This document shows positions 35,724 through 43,250 of a stretch of DNA of 64,000 nt, piece by piece. Where the stretch lies: contig JABZHC010000002.1 in NCBI GenBank assembly GCA_015259035.1, forward strand, positions 1-64,000, in the 5' to 3' direction. Source of the DNA: Atopobium sp. GTDB lineage: Bacteria > Actinomycetota > Coriobacteriia > Coriobacteriales > Atopobiaceae. The notes beneath the pieces are model-generated. The model was not told the DNA's origin. It was given only the letters and a program-made list of their open reading frames with translations, and made no database searches. The number at the start of each line of letters is the position of its first letter. The stretch's first letter is position 1. The translations under genes and the position numbers were made by a program.

Positions 35724-36065
35724 CGGGACACCTTTCGCCCGTAGGAATTGAATACATACTGTTGCAATATTTTCCCATGTTTTTCTCGCCAAATGGTTGG
35801 GGAGAAGAAAATACATCAAGAACCCGTGGGCGCTCGGCCGTGCGTGTTCCCCGGAGGCGCCCCCTCGGCCGTGCGTGTTCCCCAGAGGCGCCTCTCGGCC
35901 TTGCGTGGCTGTGAGCAGCGCGTCTGCAGCCCGCACCACCCTCCACTCACCGAAGAGCGGAAGTTCATACATAATGTCCCCAATCATCTGTTATTTTTCG
36001 CTTAAAATACGCGTAGTATCTTTTATTAAGAAATACAGAGAGCTGTTTAAGGTTTGGGAGTCATT
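35724..36065. other. divergent intergenic region with GC-rich repeats
   Basis: 342 bases between the methyltransferase (leftward) and phosphoglucomutase (rightward). The middle holds a GC-rich repeat block (see the next entry); the ends are AT-rich and should carry the promoters. No gene is supported. Confidence 0.5.
35833..35910. repeat. GC-rich 30-31-bp tandem repeat, about 2.5 copies
   Basis: Units beginning CTCGGCC at 35833, 35864 and 35894 (periods 31 and 30). The first two share CTCGGCCGTGCGTGTTCCCC followed by GGAGGCGC or AGAGGCGC. GC content is far above the surroundings. GGGCGC (35829-35834) and GCGCCC (35857-35862) could pair around the first unit. It may be a palindromic intergenic element or a mobile repeat. 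Confidence 0.7.
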
Positions 36066-37787
36066 ATGGATGCAAAAGTTATGGAAACATTTGAGTCCTG
36101 GCGTGCAAACGTCACCGAAGAAGACCTGGTAAAAGAGCTCGGAGAGCTTGCAAAACCAGAAGCAGAAGATAAGCTCTACGATGCATTTTATCGCTCACTT
36201 GCATTTGGTACAGCTGGTCTTCGTGGCACCATTGGTGTTGGCACCAACCGCATGAATGTCTACGTTGTTGCTCAGGCAACCCAGGGCCTTGCGGATTACC
36301 TCAACGCTCACTATCAAAATCCTACCGTGGCTCTTGCAAGGGATTCTCGCCTCAAGGGTGAGGATTTCCAGAAGGTTGCAGCTGGTGTTTTGGCAGCTAA
36401 TGGCATCCGTGTATATGTCTACCCACGTATTGAGCCTGTCCCAACGCTCTCGTTTGCCGTCCGCTACCTCAAGACTTCCGCAGGTATCGTACTTACCGCA
36501 AGTCACAACCCTGCGCCTTATAACGGCTATAAGGTGTACAACGATAACGGCGGCCAGATTACGGATGAGGCAGCGGCTGAGATTTCTGCAAACATCGCAC
36601 GCGTCAATCCTTTTGACGTCAAGCCTATGGACTTTGAAGAAGGCCTGGAGAAGGGCTTGATCATTTGGACTCCAGAAGAGGTTCTGGACAACTTTATTGA
36701 GGCTATCAAGCGTGTTTCTATTCCAGGATTTAAGGCTGCCGACGGCTACAAGGTTGTATACACGCCGCTCAATGGTACAGGCATGGAGTGTGTCACGCGC
36801 ATTCTCAAGGAGATTGGCGTCAATGACGTTGACGTTGTTCCAGAGCAGGCAGAGCCAGACGGAAACTTCCCCACATGCTCCTATCCAAATCCAGAGTTCC
36901 GTGAGGCACTTGAGCTGGGCCTCAAGCTTGCTGACAAGGTAAAGCCAAATCTCCTGGTAGCAACTGACCCAGATGCAGACCGTATGGGTACTGCAATCCC
37001 TCATAACGGCGATTACGTGCTGCTTTCCGGTAACGAGATGGGTGTCCTGCTTATGGACTGGCTCCTTACCATGGCTGAAGAGCGTGGCGAGAAACCCCAG
37101 GATAAGGTAGCTGTTTCCACCATCGTATCTTCTGCAATGCCCGACGTCTTGGCACGTGCCCGCGGCTTTGAGATGCGCCGTGTGCTCACGGGCTTCAAGT
37201 ACATTGGCGACCAAATTGACCAGCTCAAGGATGCCGGCGAGGAGAATCGCTTCCTCATGGGCTTTGAGGAGTCCTACGGCTATCTTGTTGGTACCCATGC
37301 TCGCGATAAGGACGCTATTGTTGCCACCATGCTCTGCGTTGAAATGGCTTCTTGGTACGCGGCTCGCAACATGGACCTCTACGAGGCAATGGATGCCCTG
37401 TATCAGCGCTACGGCTACTACCTCAATGGCGTTGTCAACGCTGCTTACCCAGGTGCTGAGGGTGCCGCAAAGATGGCTCAGATTATGAGTGGCCTGCGTA
37501 AGAATCCACTGGAAATGGTGGGCAATTACAAGGTTGTTGGCGTAACTGACTATGCTGAGTGCGCAGAAATGCCTCGCGTTTCGGGCCTGCAGAAAGAGGC
37601 TCCTCAGACGCTGCCAGCTTCTAACGTTATTGAGTATAGGCTTGAGGGCGATAACAAGGTCATCTTCCGTCCATCTGGTACTGAGCCAAAGGTCAAGTCT
37701 TACCTCTTTGCCAACGGCAAAACTCGCGAAGAGGCCGAGGCACGCATCGCTGAGCTTATCGAGGCTGCACAGAAGGTGCTTTCATAG
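36066..37787 (+). CDS. pgm: phosphoglucomutase/phosphomannomutase family
   Basis: 573 residues, alpha-D-phosphohexomutase. Phosphoserine loop LTASHNPAPYNG, metal site DPDADRMG, sugar loop GFEESYGY and phosphate-binding RPSGTEPK. ATG at 36066 with GGGAG five bases away; an upstream TTG (36054) is less likely. It interconverts glucose-6-P and glucose-1-P, which would feed RmlA in the rhamnose pathway 8 kb downstream. Length is that of the 570-residue PGM/PMM branch. Confidence 0.94.
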   Translation: MDAKVMETFESWRANVTEEDLVKELGELAKPEAEDKLYDAFYRSLAFGTAGLRGTIGVGTNRMNVYVVAQATQGLADYLNAHYQNPTVALARDSRLKGEDFQKVAAGVLAANGIRVYVYPRIEPVPTLSFAVRYLKTSAGIVLTASHNPAPYNGYKVYNDNGGQITDEAAAEISANIARVNPFDVKPMDFEEGLEKGLIIWTPEEVLDNFIEAIKRVSIPGFKAADGYKVVYTPLNGTGMECVTRILKEIGVNDVDVVPEQAEPDGNFPTCSYPNPEFREALELGLKLADKVKPNLLVATDPDADRMGTAIPHNGDYVLLSGNEMGVLLMDWLLTMAEERGEKPQDKVAVSTIVSSAMPDVLARARGFEMRRVLTGFKYIGDQIDQLKDAGEENRFLMGFEESYGYLVGTHARDKDAIVATMLCVEMASWYAARNMDLYEAMDALYQRYGYYLNGVVNAAYPGAEGAAKMAQIMSGLRKNPLEMVGNYKVVGVTDYAECAEMPRVSGLQKEAPQTLPASNVIEYRLEGDNKVIFRPSGTEPKVKSYLFANGKTREEAEARIAELIEAAQKVLS

Positions 37788-37830
37788 TTCGCCTTTACCC
37801 CTAAAAGCGTCTTTCTCCGCGCAGTCCTTT

Positions 37831-37838
37831 GGCGAGAA
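37831..37838 (+). repeat. GGCGAGAA octamer (one of about 31)
   Basis: Example of an 8-base motif found about 31 times on both strands in this window (see findings). This copy is intergenic, just before the pgm terminator. Other intergenic copies are at 194, 2293, 35783, 38979 and 49226. Confidence 0.6.
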
Positions 37839-37848
37839 ACCCGTCCAG

Positions 37849-37883
37849 CCCAGCATTCACCTTTTGTGGATGCTGGGTTTTTT
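37849..37883 (+). terminator. terminator after pgm
   Basis: A 12-bp stem CCCAGCAT.../...ATGCTGGG with one GT wobble, a 5-base loop and six T residues. It reaches the stop codon of the converging gene. Confidence 0.9.
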
Positions 37884-38931
37884 ACTCCGCGGCCTTTACC
37901 GTCACGGTGTACAGGGCATTTGCAGCGCTGGCAATAGTTTCTGCCGCCCATGGACGTGCGCTTACCTCAGGGGACAGAGGGTCGTGGACATTTACGGTGC
38001 CGTCATCGTTCTTGCTGGTTACCAAAATCCAGTGATCGCCATCAGAGCTCAGTTTATTGCCCTTAACCTCAACAAGCAGGAAGGTTTCAGCATCTAGAAG
38101 CGTGGTGATATTGTCGGCAGAAATGTTATAGCTATCAGCGGTAAGACCAAGGTTAGCTAAGTTCTTCTCGAGAAATGATCTGTTCATTCCAGAGTCGGTG
38201 TCGCTTGCCTTAGCGGTTTCAACAGCGCCCGCAATATCTGCTGGAGTCCAGTTATTCTTTCCGGTAAGGCCCATGTAAGCCATAGAGAGTGCAGTGGGAC
38301 CAGAGCCCTTGGTGGCAATTACAGAACCGGCATACGAGACTCCACCCCACCTGGAGTCCCAGGTATAGAGCTGAGGAGCTGTGCCTTTGGTGATTGAATC
38401 GTCGTAGGTTTTGGCTTTGCCGTCAGAATCGGGATAGTTTGCAACAAAATCAATAGCCTCAGGGTGGGCGAGTGCTAGCTCAATGAGGCTCTTATCGCTG
38501 TATCTATCGGCGTGCTCTGCAATCCACGCAAGATTTTTGTTCTGATCAAGCTTGGCTGCAAGCGCTTTGGTCAGCTCTTCTGAAGTTCCCACAGCAACAC
38601 GAGAATCAACGGAGTTAGCCTCTACCTCTGGAGTAGATTCTTTAGCGCAACCACGCACACAGCTCGACACAATAAAGACCAGTAAAAGCGCCGCGATGAC
38701 CGCTAGACCAATGACAATATAGGTTCTCGTACGAGAATCAATGCGATGTAGTAGAGACTGTCTCTTAAAGAGAACTGCCTGCGAACCAAGGGTATTTCTC
38801 TTGCGACGTCTTGCCTGCCTATCAGAAATACCGCCATCACGAGAAGGACGGCCATTTTGTGGAGGACGGCGACGCATTGCAGGATCTCCGTAGGAGCCTT
38901 GTCTTCTATCAGGTGAATCATTCAGGGGCAT
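37882..38931 (-). CDS. C39-like membrane protein lacking the catalytic cysteine
   Basis: 349 residues from the ATG at 38931 (GGAGG five bases upstream; a TTG at 38943 is the alternative). A basic, Arg-rich cytoplasmic N-terminus (about 1-70), one membrane helix (about 71-92) with two cysteines just beyond, and an extracytoplasmic C39-type peptidase-like domain. The motif WDSRWGG is followed by G-S-G-P-T where peptidases have G-C-G-P-T: Ser210 (TCT, minus strand of 38302-38304) replaces the nucleophile. His301 (SDGDHWILV) and the NVHDP segment remain. It may be a pseudo-peptidase that binds a peptide. Confidence 0.78.
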   Translation of the reverse strand: MPLNDSPDRRQGSYGDPAMRRRPPQNGRPSRDGGISDRQARRRKRNTLGSQAVLFKRQSLLHRIDSRTRTYIVIGLAVIAALLLVFIVSSCVRGCAKESTPEVEANSVDSRVAVGTSEELTKALAAKLDQNKNLAWIAEHADRYSDKSLIELALAHPEAIDFVANYPDSDGKAKTYDDSITKGTAPQLYTWDSRWGGVSYAGSVIATKGSGPTALSMAYMGLTGKNNWTPADIAGAVETAKASDTDSGMNRSFLEKNLANLGLTADSYNISADNITTLLDAETFLLVEVKGNKLSSDGDHWILVTSKNDDGTVNVHDPLSPEVSARPWAAETIASAANALYTVTVKAAE

Positions 38932-39153
38932 GGTGGCCTCCAAGCCGTAAAAATAGTTTCACTCATGATGAATCATACGGCGAGAAGTGTATAAATACTT
39001 TTAGAAAACGGTGAATGCAATATTCCGACCGACGAGCGGGTTATTTGCACCGTTTAGCGGTTTGGCATGCGCATAAGGGTTGATTAAGTATATTCTTTTA
39101 TTCACTATCATTTGTTTTCAAAGTTAGCGAGTCGTATAAGGAAAGAAGGCGTC

Positions 39154-39594
39154 GTGAAGCATAGAAATGCTCGACAGGACGTGATTCGTGAGCTTGTTCG
39201 CAGCGAGTCCATCCGCACACAGCGCGATCTTGTTGACATGCTTAAAGGTCGTGGCTTTGCCTGTACTCAAGCAACCGTTTCTCGTGATACTGCAGAAATG
39301 GATTTGCAAAAGCTTCCCGAGGGCGCCTATGTGCTTTCTGAAGATATGCATTTGCAGAAAATGCTCTCTGAGTTTGTGGTTGGGGCTACGGCAGCAGAGA
39401 ATCTTATTGTGATTCGATGCCATCCAGGCACTGCATCAGCCGTTGCGTTTGCCCTTGATGACGTTGAGCTTGACCACGTTGTTGGCACCGTTGCCGGTGA
39501 CGATACCGTTTTGATGATTGTGGATAAGACTGAGCACGCTGCAGACGTGATGCGCATCATTACGCAGCTTGGCAACGTAGAGAGCGTTCTATAA
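39154..39594 (+). CDS. argR: arginine repressor
   Basis: 146 residues, usual ArgR length. An N-terminal winged helix (DVIRELVRSESIRTQRDLV, then ATVSRDTAEM) and the C-terminal hexamerisation and arginine-binding domain (GTVAGDDTVLMIV). GTG at 39154 has AAGAAGG upstream; a longer TTG start (39112) is possible. No arginine gene lies next to it, so it acts in trans. Confidence 0.92.
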   Translation: MKHRNARQDVIRELVRSESIRTQRDLVDMLKGRGFACTQATVSRDTAEMDLQKLPEGAYVLSEDMHLQKMLSEFVVGATAAENLIVIRCHPGTASAVAFALDDVELDHVVGTVAGDDTVLMIVDKTEHAADVMRIITQLGNVESVL

Positions 39595-39646
39595 AACACA
39601 AATCTTTTAGCGAGAAACCCGTCAAAAGCACACCTCATTCAAAAAG

Positions 39647-39679
39647 AAAAAGGAGCCTGCTTAGTGCAGACTCCTTTTT
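39647..39679. terminator. bidirectional terminator between argR and pbp
   Basis: Stem AAAAGGAG.CTGC/GCAG.CTCCTTTT with one mismatch and a 5-base loop, flanked by A and T runs. Confidence 0.85.
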
Positions 39680-39699
39680 GTTGTAGATAAACCAGAGGT

Positions 39700-41844
39700 T
39701 TATGGAGTTCTTGTTCCAGTTCCAGTGCCCGTTCCAGTTCCAGTGCCCGTTCCTGTTCCGGTGCCCGTACCAGTACCAGTACCAGTACCAGGAGTGGCTG
39801 GAGTGGTAGGAGTGGTAGGAGTAGTAGGAGTAGTGGTTGAATCGTCCTCTTCCTCCTCTTCCTCTTCTTCTTCCTCTTCGTCGTTATCTTCCTGTTTTTG
39901 TTTGTTATAAGCAGAGCCGCCAACAAACTTCCAGTAGCTATCAGGCTTGTAAGAGATAGTTTCGGTAGTCTTTGGGAACTCAGCACGAGCAACACCAGAG
40001 AGAGCTGCGTTCATGTAGTACGCCCAAACATACTGAGCAGTAACAAAGGTAGAGGACTCTCCACCGCCGATGATAACAGGGTCACGACTATCTGGATATC
40101 CGCACCAAGCTACTGTTGCAAGTTGTGGAGTATAAGCGCAGAACCAAAGGTCTTCAGAGTTATCGGAAGTACCCGTCTTACCAGCAACTGGTTGGTTGAA
40201 GGTCTTCAGGTTGTAAGCATAGCGACCAGTACCAGAGGTAAGAACGCCGCTCAGAACATCGGTAGCAGCTGCAGCAACAGCTGGGCTAATTGCCTGAACT
40301 GGGTTGTCCTTGTGCTCGTAGATAACGTTTCCGTTACGGTCTTCGATGCGTGTAATTGCTACAGCATCACGACGAACACCGCCTGCAGCAAGCGTTGCAA
40401 ATGCTGTGCACTGCTCAATAGGGGTTACGCCCTGAGAACCAAGAGTGGTAGACAGGTATGGCTGTAGCTGAGTGCGAATACCCATGGCATAGCACGTCTG
40501 AAGGATCTTATCGATACCAATAGCTTCAGCAACCTGTGCGTAAACAGTGTTGGACGAGTAAACCGTACCTTGACGCAGGGTAATTGCACCGTAGCTGTAG
40601 TTGCCAGCGTTTTTAACCAACCAGGTTGGCGTAATTTGCATAGGGGAGTTGCCGTTAAGAACAATCTCTGGGTTCATACCCTCAGAAAGGGCTGCTACCA
40701 GCGTATACATCTTAAAACTGGAGCCCATCTGACGGTTACTACTGGTTGCAATGTTGTACTGACTCTTTGAGTAATCCTGTCCACCAACCATTGCTTTAAT
40801 GTAGCCAGTTTGAGGATCAATGGAAACCAAAGCAGCGCCCAGGCGAGGGTTGCCAAGCTCAGCAATACGCCTTCTAGCAGCCTCATCAGCATCTTTCTGG
40901 AGGTCAGGATCAAGTGTAGTATAAACACGCAATCCACCCTGGAGAATAGTATCGCTATCAAAGTCTTCCTGAAGCAGGCTACGAATGTAGTCAGTCCAGT
41001 AAGGGAACTGGCCAATGTTGTCGGTCAAAGTACCAGGGTTAAGTACTAAGTCCTCAGCAACAGCTTCATCGTACTGCTCCTGTGTAATATCGCCCGCGCG
41101 AAGCATACGCTCAAGAACGGTATTACGCCTTTCTCTTGCTGCCTCTGGATTAACAGTTGGGTCATAGGCAGAAGGAGCATTTGGAAGGCCAGCAAGCGTT
41201 GCAGCCTCAGCAAGAGTCAAATCACTTGCATGCTTGTTAAAGTAGATAATACTTGCAGCCTCAATACCGTAGGCACCATTACCGTAGTAAATGGTGTTGA
41301 GGTACATATTAAGAATCTGGTCTTTAGTAAACTTCTTCTCCATCTGAATAGAGATGTAAGCCTCGCGGACCTTACGCTTCAAAGAACGCTCAAACTGCTC
41401 GTTGGAAAGAACAGTGTTACGAACAAGCTGCTGTGTAATAGTGGAAGCACCTTCGCCGCCACCAAACAAAGAGCCAACAGATGCGCGGACAATACCCCAG
41501 GGGTCAATACCGCTGTGGGAATAGAAGCGCTTATCCTCAGTATCAATGGTGCCCTGAATAACATAAGGAGAAATCTGATCCAGGGTAACGGAACGGCGTT
41601 GCTGCAGATAGAAGTCAGCAATGTCGTTACCCTTGGAGTCATAAACGCGGGTAGGCTCTGCTACCAGGTAGGCATCAGCAGAGTTGTAATCTGGCAGGTC
41701 CTCGAGCCATGAAGAAACAGCTGCACCCAAAGAAAGTGCAAGTGCAAGCGCGAGAAGAGCCATAAAGCCAAAGAATCCAGCAACGCCAAAACCTACGGCA
41801 TGTGTATTTGCGTGTTTCCGTGCACGACGGGTTCTAATACCCAT
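39700..41844 (-). CDS. class A penicillin-binding protein (PBP1A type)
   Basis: 714 residues, bifunctional peptidoglycan synthase. An N-terminal membrane anchor (about 22-45); glycosyltransferase 51 domain with EDKRFYSHSGID and GASTITQQLVRN; transpeptidase domain with GSSFK (SxxK), SSNTVY (SxN) and GKTGTSDNSE (KTG). The extreme C-terminus is low complexity: about 11 Glu, then TTP repeats, then 13 Gly-Thr dipeptides. RBS AAGGAGG. The tail may reach into the wall or bind cations. Confidence 0.95.
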   Translation of the reverse strand: MGIRTRRARKHANTHAVGFGVAGFFGFMALLALALALSLGAAVSSWLEDLPDYNSADAYLVAEPTRVYDSKGNDIADFYLQQRRSVTLDQISPYVIQGTIDTEDKRFYSHSGIDPWGIVRASVGSLFGGGEGASTITQQLVRNTVLSNEQFERSLKRKVREAYISIQMEKKFTKDQILNMYLNTIYYGNGAYGIEAASIIYFNKHASDLTLAEAATLAGLPNAPSAYDPTVNPEAARERRNTVLERMLRAGDITQEQYDEAVAEDLVLNPGTLTDNIGQFPYWTDYIRSLLQEDFDSDTILQGGLRVYTTLDPDLQKDADEAARRRIAELGNPRLGAALVSIDPQTGYIKAMVGGQDYSKSQYNIATSSNRQMGSSFKMYTLVAALSEGMNPEIVLNGNSPMQITPTWLVKNAGNYSYGAITLRQGTVYSSNTVYAQVAEAIGIDKILQTCYAMGIRTQLQPYLSTTLGSQGVTPIEQCTAFATLAAGGVRRDAVAITRIEDRNGNVIYEHKDNPVQAISPAVAAAATDVLSGVLTSGTGRYAYNLKTFNQPVAGKTGTSDNSEDLWFCAYTPQLATVAWCGYPDSRDPVIIGGGESSTFVTAQYVWAYYMNAALSGVARAEFPKTTETISYKPDSYWKFVGGSAYNKQKQEDNDEEEEEEEEEEEDDSTTTPTTPTTPTTPATPGTGTGTGTGTGTGTGTGTGTGTGTGTRTP
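39713..39790. repeat. hexamer repeat encoding Gly-Thr tail
   Basis: Thirteen tandem 6-bp units of the type GTTCCA/GTGCCC/GTACCA (plus strand), encoding (Gly-Thr)13 at the end of the penicillin-binding protein. Such hexamers can change copy number without shifting the frame. Confidence 0.85.
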
Positions 41845-42005
41845 TGAGCCTCCTTGTCATAGCTCTCACTATTATAGTCTGATATTTATGTTTCAGTGAA
41901 TAAAGAGTTACAACTCTGTTGTATTCTGATAGATAACATTTTTGATTGATACTATTTGTAGCAGTAACTATATGGTTTAACAGGCTTGCGTTGAGAGGAT
42001 ACAGA

Positions 42006-43217
42006 GTGCTTTCAGTAGAAGAACAGCTCCGTGTTATTACTTCAGGAACTATGCAGATTGTTCCTTTGGATGGTCTAAAAGAAAAACTCAAGAAGGGCAC
42101 TCCTCTTAATATCAAGCTTGGCGTCGATCCAACAAGTCCTGATTTGCATCTGGGACACGCGGTTCCTCTACGCAAGATGCGCCAGTTCCAGGACCTTGGC
42201 CATAATGTCACGCTAATCATTGGTAGTGGTACCGCACTGATTGGTGACCCTTCTGGGCGTGACTCTACCCGTCCTCCGCTCACTGCAGAGCAAGTAGATG
42301 CCAACGCAGAGACCTATGTTAACCAGGCAATGAAGATTTTAGATCCAGAGAGAACTACCGTTGTTCATAACGGTGACTGGATTAAGCCTATGAACCTTGA
42401 GACAATGCTTGGCCTTATGAGCAAGTTCACCATTGCTCGTATTCTTGAGCGAGAAGACTTCTCTAATCGCTACCGTAATCAGCAGCCCATTGCGCTCCAT
42501 GAGTTCATTTACCCTGTTCTTCAGGCATATGATTCTGTTGTTATCAAGGCAGACGTAGAGATGGGCGGAAACGACCAGATCTTCAACTTGCTTGCCGGCC
42601 GTGATCTTATGCGTGATATGGACATGGAGCCGCAGATTGCGCTTACCATGCCTCTTCTTGTGGGTACTGATGGCACCAAGAAGATGAGTAAGTCTTATGG
42701 CAACTACATTGGACTGACTGATGAGCCAAATGATATGTTTGGCAAGGTTATGTCTATCACCGATGAGATTATTCCAATGTACTACCGCCTTTGCTCTACG
42801 CTCTCTATTGATGAGCTTGATGCTATCGATAAGAGCTTTGAGGACGGTACCGCCGATCCTTACCAGCTCAAGCGTGCTCTTGGTAGAAATATCGTTGATC
42901 TTTATCACGGTGAGGGAGAAGGTCTTAAGGCTCAGGCGGCCTTTGATGCTCAGTTTAAGAACAATGAGGTTCCTGACGATGTCAAAGAGTTTGCAATTTC
43001 CCTCGAAGCGGATGAAGATGGTCTCATCTACCTACCAAAGGTTTTGGTTGAAGTAGAGATTGCTTCAAGTAACGGTGAGGCTCGTCGTCTCATTGATGGT
43101 GGTGGCATTAAGATTAACCAGCAGCCTCATCCAGCAAAGACCTATAAGGTTGAACCAGCAGTTCTTGAGAAAGCCCTTCTTCAGGCAGGTAAAAAGCGCT
43201 GGGCTCAGCTCGTCTAA
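42006..43217 (+). CDS. tyrS: tyrosyl-tRNA synthetase
   Basis: 403 residues; charges tRNA-Tyr. GTG at 42006 has AGAGGA about 6 bases upstream; an ATG-like start at 41946 would add 20 residues with no homologous look. HIGH-type motif HLGH, KMSKS motif, and a C-terminal S4 RNA-binding domain (RRLIDGGGIKIN). No T-box is visible in the preceding 160 bases. Confidence 0.95.
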   Translation: MLSVEEQLRVITSGTMQIVPLDGLKEKLKKGTPLNIKLGVDPTSPDLHLGHAVPLRKMRQFQDLGHNVTLIIGSGTALIGDPSGRDSTRPPLTAEQVDANAETYVNQAMKILDPERTTVVHNGDWIKPMNLETMLGLMSKFTIARILEREDFSNRYRNQQPIALHEFIYPVLQAYDSVVIKADVEMGGNDQIFNLLAGRDLMRDMDMEPQIALTMPLLVGTDGTKKMSKSYGNYIGLTDEPNDMFGKVMSITDEIIPMYYRLCSTLSIDELDAIDKSFEDGTADPYQLKRALGRNIVDLYHGEGEGLKAQAAFDAQFKNNEVPDDVKEFAISLEADEDGLIYLPKVLVEVEIASSNGEARRLIDGGGIKINQQPHPAKTYKVEPAVLEKALLQAGKKRWAQLV

Positions 43218-43250
43218 TTGGTAATGGCCACTAAATAAGGAAACTTACAT

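Noticed and set aside
35724..35987. 88-residue N-terminal extension of the rlmL gene
   Set aside because: It runs through GC-rich repeats and its sequence is low complexity; the ATG at 35723 has a proper ribosome site and the normal start of the family.
36195..37298. Long frame antisense to phosphoglucomutase
   Set aside because: Shadow of codon bias in the pgm gene; low-complexity product.
39713..39790. CRISPR-like short repeats
   Set aside because: Contiguous 6-bp units inside a coding frame with no spacers.
41885..42005. T-box upstream of tyrS
   Set aside because: No T-box sequence, specifier loop or terminator pair is visible.
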